A stretch of DNA of 64,000 nucleotides, from positions 186,001 through 250,000 of the forward strand of contig OZ316897.1 in NCBI GenBank assembly GCA_973895155.1, written 5' to 3'. The first letter of the stretch is position 1. Every line of letters starts with the position of its first letter. A model generated the notes under the pieces. That model was not told the origin of the DNA. It was given only the letters and a program-made list of their open reading frames with translations, and made no database searches. The stretch comes from Marsupella aquatica (taxonomy: Eukaryota; Marchantiophyta). Below, in pieces: positions 43,560-53,762 of the stretch. Made by a program: the position numbers and the translations under genes.

Positions 43560-44030
43560 TCATGAGAACTTTCCAAGAATGGCTTCCTTGGTCCAAGCCA
43601 AAGTGTGACCCTTCAACTCCCACACCGGCTGTCCAGCGTTCTTAATTGCCTCCCGAATTCCAACGACTTGATTCTCTCTGATCAGCAACTCATCAAGCTC
43701 GGCACTGGTGGGAATCCATACAAATTTCTCAAGTACCTCCTCCGTTCCCACAAATGTCGTCTTATGAATTCCGCATAACCGCGCAAGCTCCGCCCGTTCC
43801 CTTGCTGCTTGTTCCGGCTTGACATCTTCGTAAGTTGGTATGAGTTGTCGTGCTTCTTCAAGCAAATAGCCCCAAAACTTGGCTGCTTGATCCACCGAAA
43901 GAAAAAGGAGCTTGAACAATTCCCTAACCACCTCCCCCGAATGATTGGCAGCTGCTTCCACCTTCCTAGGTTGATCGTACAAGCAAATGATCAAGTGTAC
44001 AGAGTGTTGGTCCCCTCCCTGCGAAGCCAC
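43560..44030 (-). CDS. B element, first small ORF
   Basis: An open frame of 156 codons with the same motifs as the A ORF at 13489 (V-D-Q-A-A-K-F-W-G, Y-E-D-V, V-V-G-I-R-E-A-I-K-N). It lacks the stop seen in A and lies 9 bases upstream of the main ORF start. No known domain. Confidence 0.55.
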   Translation of the reverse strand: MASQGGDQHSVHLIICLYDQPRKVEAAANHSGEVVRELFKLLFLSVDQAAKFWGYLLEEARQLIPTYEDVKPEQAARERAELARLCGIHKTTFVGTEEVLEKFVWIPTSAELDELLIRENQVVGIREAIKNAGQPVWELKGHTLAWTKEAILGKFS

Positions 44031-44245
44031 CTCCTGATGGCTTGCCTGATCAAACCCGGATTAGGTCATAACCCTAATCCCGCTCAATCGCGACCATTGG
44101 ATCTTACCATTATCGCAATCCCCCTCATAACACATTGCAATCGACTTTGGTCTTTATTCCTACCTTGTACTATTTAGCCATTATCTTTATTTAGCCATTA
44201 TTTGAGGCTTAACTAAGTACTTTGTGATCTTGGCAAGGCATCACA

Positions 44246-45785
44246 TTGGGCGTCGCTCGTCAACTTGTCCACCAATTGGGCCTGCTTTGTGGCTTCTTCT
44301 TGAAGCCGTGCCACCTCTGCTTTTAGGGTGTCCACCTCAGCTGCATCTTGTTGAGCCCGAGCCTCGGCCTCCTCCACGTCCTTCTGCCAAATGACGGCTT
44401 GCCCCTTCAAGCCATCAATTTGGGTCCGGAGCCGTGAGAATTTGGCGTCCTTTCCGGCTCCAGCTTGCTCGGCCAAGGCTTCTCGGGCCCCGGCTTTGGC
44501 TACTTGGTTCAAAGCGGTCGCCAGCAGAGGTCGGAGAAGTTGAAGCTCGGTTTCTAAGGCTGAGGCTTTGTTCTTCAGGTGGGTCTCCTCAATCTGATAC
44601 CGCTCTATCTTTTGCATGGTCTTGGCTCAGGTATGTCCCGCTTGTACAGCCACAACCAGTTCCTGGTTGAAGAAGTAGGTCACCTTTCGGGCCATGAACT
44701 CCCCCGTATCCTATGCAATCTGTTGGGAGAAGTCACCTAGCAACCCATTCAAAAACGTGCCTGGTGCAAAGAGTTCCGGGCACTCCAGGTTATGCCCACT
44801 CAGGGTAGGGCAAGGACAGACCTTCGCTCGTGCGGGGTCGGAGTGGTGACGTCCAATCCCTGAACAACGAAGATGGAGGGGGCTGGATTCTCTACCAGGG
44901 ACGGGGAATTCTCCTGCACGGTTGTGGAGGGTACCGAGGTGTCCTCCGAAATCATAGTGTCGGGCCCGGGTCCGCCTTCTTCCAACCCGGCTTCGTTGAT
45001 CTTGTGAGCCTGGTTGATCGAGTCCAAGGTCGCAATGACCGCTTCATTTGGTACGGAAGGAGGGGCGGCAGCTGCTAGTGAGGCCGGGGTGGTCACGGTC
45101 ACCACAGGTGCCGGGCTTTGGGCTTCAGGCAGGGGCCGCCTCTCCTGAGCCAAGAAGACCCACCTTGATGGAGTGAGTTTGGGCTCATTAAGCCGCGGAA
45201 GGGTTCATCGGTCAAAATGGGCATACCACTTGATGATAATTTTGATGTGGCTTGCAAGGTACGCTTTCCCGCCCAAGTACAAGGTCTTCCTTCTTTGTTC
45301 CATCTCCTGATGGAATTTCTTTACAAAGAAAGAGGCCCATTTCCTTGGCCGGTAGTTCTTGACCTCGATTATTTGTGTGGCTGATATCTCTCCCCGTGGC
45401 TCCATCATGTGGAGGGCGTATAGTTGAAACTCGAGCCGCTTAGCTATCTCCGGGATGAGGCATGTTCTCATCAAGAAGCCGTTGTCCACGCACCCTCGAC
45501 CGAGAAGCTGGAAGATTGATACTTGGCTCCCTTGCCCCCTAGAGCCCGCGACTCTACCCGATTTACTCCCTCAGGTAAGCCAAAGATCATCTTAAATAAG
45601 CCGTGCCTCGTTTAGGGGACATTACTCGTCCGTGCGCACGGGTCAGCTGGCGGGCCTTGTCAAAGTTCTGGATGAACTCCGTCATGTCCTGCCCGTAGTA
45701 TTTGCAAGTATTCCAAGGGAGAGAGGCGAGGTTCTCGAACCCTTGGGTCTTCCGGTAGCATGCATGCTTGGGGTGAAGTATGTTC
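44246..45785 (-). pseudogene. X2 LTR, 5' portion with gag-like ORF
   Basis: Minus-strand pieces are 45785-45587 (H-P-K-H-A-C-Y-R-K-T-Q-G-F-E-N-L), 45489-45205 (M-M-E-P-R-G-E-I ... L-G-G-K-A-Y-L-A-S-H-I-K), 45153-44800 (Pro/Thr-rich linker) and 44617-44246 (coil with I-D-G-L-K-G-Q-A-V-I-W-Q-K). Stops and frame changes separate them. The 5' end is fused to a truncated integrase gene at about 45790, so the LTR start and the integrase C-terminus were probably lost by deletion. The first piece recurs at the window end (63957-64000, +). Confidence 0.55.
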
Positions 45786-45798
45786 AAAAGAAGCGTAT

Positions 45799-46659
45799 TC
45801 ACTTGTCATCCCAATCCGTTTTGTGCGCGGCTACAATTTTGTTGAGAATCTTCCCGATAATTCTGTTTTCCGTCTCAGTCAGTCCATTGGCTTTTGGATG
45901 GTACGGGGTGGTTTTGCAGTGCTTGACTAGGTACCGTTCTGTAAGGCACTCCACAATCTCGTTAATGAAATGCATTCCCCAATCGCTGACTAACTCCAAG
46001 GGTGGCCCAAAGCAAGTAAAGATTTGTTCATACAGGAACCTTGCGCTGGTAGCGGCATCATCCCTTACCGTAGCCCAAGCCTCCACCCACTTGGTGGAAT
46101 AGTCTATGGCTAGCAGGATGTACCTGCATCTGTGCCTCCGGGTGACTGGGGTAATTGGCCCAATGTAATCAATGCCCCATTTCTCAAAAGGCGCAAGCGG
46201 AAGTACGGAGGTGAGTGGGTGGTGGTGAGATTTCCTTTGGGCGCCAGCCCGCTGGCATAAATCGCATCCTTTAATAAAGCATTGTACGTCCTGATGTAGC
46301 GTAGGCCACCAATACCCCAAATCCAAGATCTTTCGGGCAGTAGTGATGGCCACAAAATGGCCTCCGGCCTCCTCTTCGTGTAGGGTCCGCATCACAATGA
46401 GCGTCTCCTTGTATTCCAGGCAGCAATGTAGCTTACCGTTGACTCCTTCCTTATGTAAGTGGCCCTGTATCATCATATATGGCCCGGCCTTTTGTAAGAA
46501 CATGGCGGCAGCCTCCTGATTAATCCCATCCGGTATGCGGCCCGTGAGGAGGAACGTAATAAGCAGTCCGTACCACGTGGGTGTACCTTCCCCTATGTGG
46601 AATAGTTCCTCGTTTGGGAAGGTATTGTTAATAGGTTGATCGACAAGTACATCGTCCAA
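45799..46659 (-). pseudogene. Ty3/gypsy integrase, minus-strand copy (C-terminus missing)
   Basis: The zinc-binding part has H-E-E-E-A-G-G-H and C-F-I-K-G-C-D-L-C-Q. The catalytic core has W-G-I-D-Y-I-G-P-I (first Asp), L-V-S-D-W-G-M-H-F (second Asp) and Y-H-P-K-A-N-G-L-T-E (Glu), so the D,D,E triad is complete. The frame is open from the RNase H side to D-W-D-D-K, then stops where the sequence switches to X2. The chromodomain-like C-terminus found at 58452-58758 is absent. Confidence 0.8.
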
Positions 46660-46822
46660 TCATGAAAAGAAATTGGCGTTGCGATGTGCTTTCCCTGGCC
46701 GAACCCGTACCTCATAATTAAACTCCTGTAAGAGCAATACCCACCTTGCTATCCCGCCCGTGATATTTGCTTTGTTGACCATGTATTTTAAACTATCATG
46801 ATTCGTATGGAAGATGACTTTA
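46660..46822 (-). pseudogene. Ty3/gypsy RNase H C-terminus (fragment)
   Basis: The frame has T-N-H-D-S-L-K-Y-M and R-W-V-L-L-L-Q-E-F-N-Y-E-V, then N-A-N-F-F-S and a TGA at 46660-46662, after which the integrase frame follows directly (L-D-D-V-L-V-D-Q-P). The usual sequence is A-D-x-L-S-R, so TGA replaces an Arg codon (CGA to TGA). Upstream the gene is cut at about 46823, where an integrase on the opposite strand begins. Confidence 0.65.
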
Positions 46823-46823
46823 T

Positions 46824-47549
46824 ATTGGTGGCCTACGCTACATTGGGATGTACAACACTTTATTAAAGGATGCAATTTATGCCAACGGGTTGGCACCCCA
46901 AGGAAATCTCACCACCACCCACTCACCTCCGTACTTTCGCTTGCGCCATTAGAGAAATGGGGCATTGATTACATTGGGCCAATTACCCCAGTCACCCGGA
47001 GGCACAGATCCAGGTACATCTTGCTAGCCATAGACTATTCCACCAAGTGGGTGGAGGCTCGGGCTATGATAAGGGATGATGCCGCTACCTGCGCAAGGTT
47101 CCTGTATGAACAAATCTTTACTCGCTTCGGGCCACCCTTGGAGTTAGTCAGCAATCGGGGAATGCATTTCATTAACAAGACCGTGGAGCGCCTTACGGAA
47201 TGGTACACCTGGTCAAGCACCGCAAAACCACCCCGTACCATCCAAAAGCCAATGGGCTGATTGAGATGGCAAACGGAATTATCGGGAAGATTCTCAACAG
47301 AACTGTAGCCGCACACAAAACGGATTGGGATGACAAGTTATACGCTGCTGTGTACTCGTACAACTTGGCTTACAAAACTACTACCAGTCACAGCCCGTAC
47401 TTCCTCGTGTTTGGACAACACTCGTTAGTACCAGTTGAGTTCAAAATTAACACACCACGGATCAGTGTTCGGGATTGCTTATCCGAAGCCGAAAGTTCTT
47501 CAGATAGAGCTTACCAGATTAAAGTGTTAGAAGAAGCCTGGGTACTAGC
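46824..47549 (+). pseudogene. Ty3/gypsy integrase, plus-strand copy, 5' part (split by M2)
   Basis: It begins within the integrase zinc region (Y-W-W-P-T-L-H-W-D-V) with no start. It is about 90 per cent identical by eye to the minus-strand copy. The second catalytic Asp is Asn (L-V-S-N-R-G-M-H-F), and a two-base AC duplication near 47205 shifts the frame (ORFs 46814-47260 and 47200-). It runs to L-E-E-A-W-V-L-A at the M2 left TSD (47542-47549). The C-terminus resumes in frame at 58452. Confidence 0.8.
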
Positions 47550-47692
47550 AAGGTGTTTACAAAAGGCAGTAAATAGCAAACAGCAAACTATAACAGGAAC
47601 TGGTAACAGCAAAATTTGTTGTTTTGGGTGCACATTTCTCCTAGTATTGTGGCAAAATTAAAAAAAGCGGTTCCTAAAATACTGATAATTAT

Positions 47693-47845
47693 GCGATGCC
47701 GAATACTAGTGCCGGGAGTCTATAGGCAAAACAATCACAAACGCATCATGCCGAATACTAGCGCTGGGTGTTCAAACCCAAAATAATGAAACATTAATCG
47801 CCCAAACATGCCGAATACTAGAGCCGGGCGCTTCTAATGCTTTGT
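47693..47845. repeat. Three near-tandem ~58-bp repeats at the M2 left side
   Basis: ATGCCGAATACTAG followed by a GC-(C/T)-GGG core begins near 47694, 47750 and 47809. Each carries a decayed M2 palindrome (47706, 47758, 47818). This resembles a subterminal repeat array. Confidence 0.6.
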
Positions 47846-48643
47846 GGAGAAAATCACGAGAATGTAGGATTGATGTTCAGGCTAAGAGCCAAGTAGAAAC
47901 CAAACATTTCCAATAGTCTAAGTTCAATATCAAAGCACAAAAGTAGGACTTAACCAAGGTATCTGAGTCAGAACTTCTAACGGGAAATTGAAAGAAAAGA
48001 AACCCAAGATTTTTTATTTAAGTGAAACATATTGTCCTCGATGTACAAATATTGCTACATAGGAACACTAAAGTTGCCAGTACAATTGTAACTAGCGCCA
48101 AGCGCTAATACTCCCGGTGGGTGCTTCCTCGTACAATGTCCTAGCTCGAAGAGTGACAGTCATTGTCAATCCCAGCGCCCTGACGATCTGGATCTTGGCG
48201 GAAACCATCTAATCGGAAGTTGACATATGCTCTCTTGGGCTGTCGATACACTGGCCTTCCATGGAATTGAGAAGGAGAAAAATGAGAGCAATGGACTTTG
48301 AAAGAAACAATAGTATGTTTATAAGGGACTTGGATTTCCCGTTATTGGCCCTCTTCTCGGTACCAGTTGCCGACTGAAAGCCAAATGACACTAGGGCGGA
48401 AACAACAAAATTCAAACAGAAACTTCCAACGTATTTTTTGGGGAGCGTCGGGCGCTAGTTAAACAAGGAGAGGAACCCACAAAAAGGACGTTACTAAAGA
48501 CCCCATTAACCATTGAATGGAAGGGGCAACCTCCCTCAAACTCAATTCCTATTTAATAAATTCAATAGCGCCCGGCGCTAACAAAAACCAAGGGCATACT
48601 CGTACAGTTGGGCGGAAGTTTGACCTAATAGAGGAGAAAATTG
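47846..48643. other. M2 left non-coding region with palindromes
   Basis: There is no gene. M2 palindromes lie at 48092-48109, 48444-48459 and 48566-48580 (TAGCGCCCGGCGCTA, perfect). This is the 3' flank of the minus-strand gene. Confidence 0.55.
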
Positions 48644-48953
48644 CTACCCTTCAGTGTCAAATTTTGAAGTCTCATTCTGGAAGCTATGAGATCTGTCGGT
48701 CGACTCTGCCTCATCATCAATATACTTGCTTCTAGAAACATCATCTACGTAGGGGTTCCTCATGAACTTCCTGTCTACTCCCCTAAGAAGCCTAAGTCCT
48801 TTTGTTTCCCAACAGAGCGTTCTAAATTTCTCTACCTTCCTCGCGACGTTCTCAGCGTATGATGGCAACACAAACGGCTTCTCGGGAGTGATGATTACAT
48901 TTTGAGCCACTTTCCTCCGGAGTTGAAACCGTTTTCTTTGGTTCCATTGTGAC
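48644..48953 (-). pseudogene. M2 ParB/methyltransferase-like gene, last exon
   Basis: The exon starts after TTTTGAGCAG (AG at 48955-48954) and continues the frame from the donor after 49073. It has I-I-T-P-E-K-P-F and G-L-R-L-L-R-G-V, aligning with M1 7-340. The stop is at 48644-48646. Confidence 0.65.
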
Positions 48954-49072
48954 CTGCTCAAAAGAGAAGCGGAAGAGAAAGAGGAAGTAAGTACTTAACC
49001 GATAGAACCGGTGGAATTGAAGGTTAGCCAACAATTGAAAGGATAAAGGAGCTTACGAGAGACGAAAATTAC

Positions 49073-49649
49073 TCGGAAGACTCTTTGCTGTCCTCCGTAG
49101 ACCCATTATGTCGGGTTTCCTCTTTCCCACCGTCATTGACATCCTCAGGAACATCATCTTCTGGCGTCCCATCATCTTCGTCCGAATCAAAGTTGAGGAC
49201 AGATCTAAGTCTATCTTTCTTTTTTCGTCCGGTTATTTGAGGAGGGGGAGGTTGTGTCTCCAAAGGTTTGGGAGAAATGAGATCCAAAAAAATCCTTGAA
49301 GCGGTCTCAACAAACTCTCGATGATTTTCTAACCCGATCTCAAACCCGATGACAAAACGGCCCGAGTAATCCCCAGCAATGAACGTACTACCTAAGCAAC
49401 GGTCCAATCAATTATAATATCCTTAGGTATCGTAAAGAGTTCAAGGACAGTTTGCATAAAACCAACCGGTAGTCGAGAATTCCCAATAAAATGGAGTTCA
49501 GGACAATGATCTTCCTTCAAAGATTGTAGCCCAATAAGGTTCGAGATTGAAGGATCTTCAGTGCTAGATAACGGCTTGAATCTTGGATCCTTTGGGACCT
49601 TTCCTTTAAAAGAAACTCGACAAAATATATCCAGTCTAAGAGTGAAGAC
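49073..49649 (-). pseudogene. M2 ParB/methyltransferase-like gene, exon with methyltransferase motif I
   Basis: The acceptor is TTTTGCAG (49651-49650). It encodes G-N-S-R-L-P-V-G-F-M-Q, then I-I-I-D-W-T-V and G-S-T-F-I-A-G-D-Y-S-G-R-F-V-I-G-F-E, as in M1. A one-base deletion near 49395, exactly inside motif I, puts a stop after D-W-T-V-A. An acidic tail follows (S-D-E-D-D-G-T-P-E-D-D). The donor GTAATT is at 49072-49067. Confidence 0.65.
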
Positions 49650-49768
49650 CTGCAAAAGTTGACAAACCAACTGGATTTTAAAAATCTCTTATTCATGAGA
49701 GAAGACCTCCTAAGAAAGAAAGAGTAGCGTCGGGCGCTAGTATAGCTATACTCAGAGAGAACATTTAC

Positions 49769-50472
49769 CTGGACATCTGTCTTGTATCTGTACATTGGGA
49801 CAGACATGAAAACATTGTGCGTATTGATGCACATGAACTTCTTGGATTGCTGACGTGCAGAAATGACCTGGGAAATCTGATCGTGGTCATCCGAGTATAA
49901 GATAGCGAGCATGCCGTCATCGGAAAGGAAAGGGTCCATCGCCCGAAAAAATGATTCGGCTGCTGTGTGATCTGTGACATTCCATTTCGGGACCCGACGG
50001 TCAACAATTGTGGGTTTCAAACCAGTTGGGAGATAGATGAAACCCGCATTCACCCCAAATGATCGTTCCTTCCCACCTCGAATGATTCCTTTATCTCTAC
50101 ACCCCGATTTGATCAAATCCTTACCCCACTTCTCAATGTCTGAGACCCAATCTGGCTTCTCTTCCTTACTAAATGCACTATCAATGAATTTTGCCAAGCT
50201 TGATTCGACCATACAGTGTCTTCCAAGTTTGGTCTTGAAATTCCCCACATCCCGTTGGATACCGGCCCAAGAAGCATTATCTCGCGATGATTCCCAGGCA
50301 TCGATGGTCCTTTTCTTCTTCTTCTTTGTGCTTGTAGCATCCACAGGAACTATAACCTTCCCCTTCTCAACGGGGGTGATGGGGTCTGGATTGGCACCAG
50401 TGTTGGCCTCAGAGACTTCTGGTGTTGCATCGACTTTTGTGTCATCCATGGCGGCATCAGATTTTTGCCCAC
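49769..50472 (-). pseudogene. M2 ParB/methyltransferase-like gene, middle exon
   Basis: It begins after TTTGGTAG (50474-50473). There is a Thr/Pro-rich linker, then a basic K-K-K-K-K-R stretch, S-W-A-G-I-Q and G-F-I-Y-L-P-T-G, followed by V-D-R-R-V-P-K-W-N-V and D-P-F-L-S-D-D-G-M-L-A-I-L. The last stretch resembles the strand-and-helix region after motif IV of a Rossmann-fold methyltransferase. The frame is fully open. The next intron (49768-49650) has a palindrome at 49725-49739. Confidence 0.65.
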
Positions 50473-50630
50473 CTACCAAAAAATGGTGTCAAGCACAGAA
50501 AGAGTGTTAGTGCCAGGCGCTGACCAAACACCCACATTAATTTTGGGAAATAAAACATATTAAACTCACGACACATGATAGCAACAGGCGCTACCAAAGA
50601 AGGAAGTCGGAAGAAGGAGGTGTAGCTTAC

Positions 50631-51963
50631 GTTTTTTCCCAGACTTGGCACTAGCACTTGCCACAGGGGCATCGCCTTGGCTTTGGCTCTTGGTTTTTTG
50701 GCTTCTATCAACATGAACCACAGTGGTTTCGCATTTTTTTTGCAACTCAGTCGTTGATGACTTGACGTCCCCCTCAATTCCTTGCTTCATGTCGAAGACA
50801 AATTGTCTCGGAACTTGGGATTTGGACAGTTTATGGAAAGCATCCTTCTCAGTGTCGTCAAAAGGAGAATCCCATCTATCGGTGTCAAGATACCAAGGGC
50901 AGTGAATTCTCTCCCACTCTGACAATTTCCTCGGTGGAAGTATACCCTCAGCGGGATACATCGAATACAGTTTGGCCAAAATATCTCCATCTGCACAGAT
51001 GACCCAATTCTGGAAAGCAGCTGGGTAAGCCCAAAAATAGTCAGGCTTCACAATCTCCATATGCATGAAGAAACGATAGACATATCGTTTTGCTCGCTTT
51101 TGATTCTTGAGTGTGTAGTCTTCCTTGTCCGAGTACTTGGACATTCACATCGTATTGAAAAACTTACCTTTCACTGCATCCCCAAATTTTTTGAAATCAT
51201 TGCACACTATTTCAACGAGTGAGTCATAATACTCACACTTCCATTCCTCCAATCGATTGGAAGGAATTATTTCACTGATTTGCTGGAGGGCAGTCTGCAA
51301 CATACCAATGGCAATTCCCTCCATGCTATTCCAAGTTTTCCAAGTGTGGCACCACTGCTTCATAGGGTCATCACTAACGCTTTGCGGATGAAAGAACTGC
51401 TTCCTGAGCTCTGGCGTGCAATGCGCTACTAACAAAGTGCTCCTCAATTTGGGGTCGAGGGCGGAGACTGCTGTAAATAACCTGGCACGATCCATGGTAC
51501 AGACAACCGCATCCAGTTTCTTCTCGCGTTTGTTCACCTCTGTCATCGGATACATCTCAGCACAAGTTGTCATGAAGTCTTCAAACTCTGGACTCAACAA
51601 GGGAGTGATCTTTGAGACCTTGATCGCCCAATCCTTCGTTGCTTCTTTCATCATGACCGCATGTCGTTTGGATGTCTCTTCTTGAGACCAAGGATTTCCC
51701 TGAGCGGTAGCCGACTCCAGGTCCATCTTGAATTGACGAGAATAGGATTTAATCTTATTCTCGCATAAGATATATAGAAGTGCTTCTTGAGGCATTTTCT
51801 TGGAATACCACGATCCTTTTCGAGTCTTTTGCATCACCTGCCCAAACTTCTTGAAGTTTGCCCCATCGATGATTGATTTGTATATTTTAGATCGTTGGAC
51901 AAAATCCTCTTAATTCGGTTGGCATCAAGTATCCAAGAAGGTTCCACCACGGCCTGTCCAAGT
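50631..51963 (-). pseudogene. M2 ParB/methyltransferase-like gene, exon 2
   Basis: It starts after TTCTGTAG and reads L-G-Q-A-V-V-E-P-S-W-I-L-D-A-N-R-I-K. A one-base change near 51888 shifts the frame; it then runs W-Y-S-K-K, D-R-A-R-L-F-T-A-V-S and P-E-L-R-K-Q-F-F-H-P. An in-frame TGA at 51145-51147 stands where M1 has Trp (TGG). It continues R-A-K-R-Y-V-Y-R-F-F to S-G-K-K-R and the donor GTAAGC at 50630. The exon shows the ~95 codons that M1 lost at its CACTA border. Confidence 0.65.
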
Positions 51964-52055
51964 CTACAGAAGAATTTGTCAGTCAATAGCGCCAGGCGCT
52001 AATAAAAGAAATACTATGAAACATAAGGATAGGTGAAATTCAAAGAGAGACTTAC

Positions 52056-52819
52056 TGGTTCATAGTATGCATAGCCGCCTCAATCTCAATCAAAGATCCC
52101 TTTTCACCCTTGAAAATAGTATATTGCACACGCGGGTGATACTTGCTATCTTCGGGATTTTCTTTCATAACAATCGACCATGCGTAAAGTCGATGGTTAC
52201 CGTAAAAAATGTAAAACATCTTATCTTGTAACACCATGAAGTCTGGATCGGCCGCACATTCAACTTCAAACTTCTTATTCTCGGCCACCCACATCGGGTC
52301 CCAGGTCGCTCGAATTTCTGCAGTACACGTCTGGACATTCCCATTTGAATCTGCCGGCTGGACATAGAACAACATTCCGATTTTTGAGTTATATCCTGTG
52401 CTACAAAAAGAGTCCTTCAACTTTTCAATTGAAGGACTTCCCTTCTGTAAGGCGCGGACAACTTCCATGTGAACCAAGCGGCACATTGGAATCCTTGGGG
52501 GGTCTTTGTCGTGCCCTCAAAAATCCTTGCCAAACACCATAACGTGCTTGGAGATAACGTCGGACATTGTCAACGACATTTCTCCTCGATCTTCCCCAGC
52601 GTATGTGTCGAGATCGTTCATCTTTGCTCTCCTGCTCTTTCGAAATGTGACTACCGCTATTTCGGGAGCTTGGGATGCTGTAGACCGTGTCACTCGACGA
52701 CTGTAAACAGATCCAAAAAATGAGCACTTGGATGTCTGGGAATGGATCTGCTCTCTCTGCCCGTTAGCACTATACCCATGCAAGGTGGTGGGGAGAGGGT
52801 CCATGTTTCGCATACACAA
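52056..52819 (-). pseudogene. M2 ParB/methyltransferase-like gene, exon 1 with ParB-like box
   Basis: The frame starts at ATG 52819 (or 52801). An in-frame TGA at 52517-52519 breaks it just before P-P-R-I-P-M-C. It then has C-S-T-G-Y, D-K-M-F-Y-I-F-Y-G-N-H-R-L-Y-A-W and Y-H-P-R-V-Q-Y. The DGNHR core of M1 is YGNHR here. The donor GTAAGT is at 52055-52050. The intron after it carries a perfect palindrome at 51987-52001. Confidence 0.65.
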
Positions 52820-53762
52820 AGTGCTTCACGATCGTGATGAGTACCTCATTCGTACCATACTTCTTCTAGAGAATTCTTGCACGAAGAACCTCCAAAATGG
52901 AACCTAAATACAACGGACAAGGGAGGTGGGGAGAGTATCATCTCTAAACTATCCCCTCGCTACATTGATATCTATTTACGACATTCTCTTGAGCGCCACT
53001 TGTCAATTCTGGATTAGTTGTTGGAATACCGTTGGCATATCTTCAACGTTACGCGACCTAACGTTACCGTTGAATATGACCATTAAAGAATAATTTGGTG
53101 ATTTTAATCTATATTCCTAGGTGAAATCTGATATTGGTCAATAGTAGCACCTGGCGCTACCCAAAACGCTCACTATTTAAACCCTAAGTCAGGACAACAT
53201 TGACCCTGAACTATAAAATAAAAAACAAAATGAATACAATTTTTGAATATTTTTCCTTAAATTAATATCATGATTACCGTTTCAGATTAGCGCTCGGCGC
53301 TAATATTAAATGTCCACATTTTGGTAAAATTTTAGATAATATTTGAAAAATAGCTACAAACATTTAGGATTTATTCTGAAACCCCGGATAAAATATTCCA
53401 GTTTAATAACACAATTTAGGGTGTGGGTTTGAGTAGCGCCTAGCGCTAAACATATATTGCACCATTTTGGGTCCATGTTGGGGTGAGGATGTTTGAGTAG
53501 CGCCCGACGCTACTCAATTACGATGATTTAATAAACATGATTATGGTGTTCAGAAATGGACATCTTAGGCTCATTAGTGTAAATATCGTTGACATAACGA
53601 CAAAAAACATTTATTGTGTCAGATGTGCTTTTGACCGGCAGTGATTCTGTCGTATTCTAACGGCTCTGACAAACGGATTATTCACTATGAATACCATTGT
53701 GTACATTCGAAGACGTCATTCATTATTGTGAACTGAGTGTTTTGGGGTTGGATGATCTTACA
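52820..53762. promoter_or_regulatory. Divergent promoter region of M2 with four palindromes
   Basis: This spacer lies between the two start codons. M2 palindromes are at 53145-53160, 53288-53302, 53434-53448 and 53498-53512, spaced 65-145 bases. No other structure is evident. The arrangement is like the M1 spacer and suggests binding by an element-encoded protein. Confidence 0.6.

Larger units (their letters stand above)
39622..44245 (-). mobile_element. B: complete 4.62-kb TG...CA element with ORFs (ORF-bearing solo LTR)
   Basis: On the minus strand it starts TGTGATGCC (44245) and ends GCGCCACA (39622). The 5-bp TSD, CCCAA in that orientation, is perfect on both sides (44246-44250 and 39617-39621) and the X2 coding sequence rejoins across it. 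It is the same family as A: same termini, same length within 50 bases, same ORF order and the same 3' blocks. No internal LTR pair is found. Two insertions with identical ends show that this 4.6-kb unit is the real insertion product. Confidence 0.78.
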
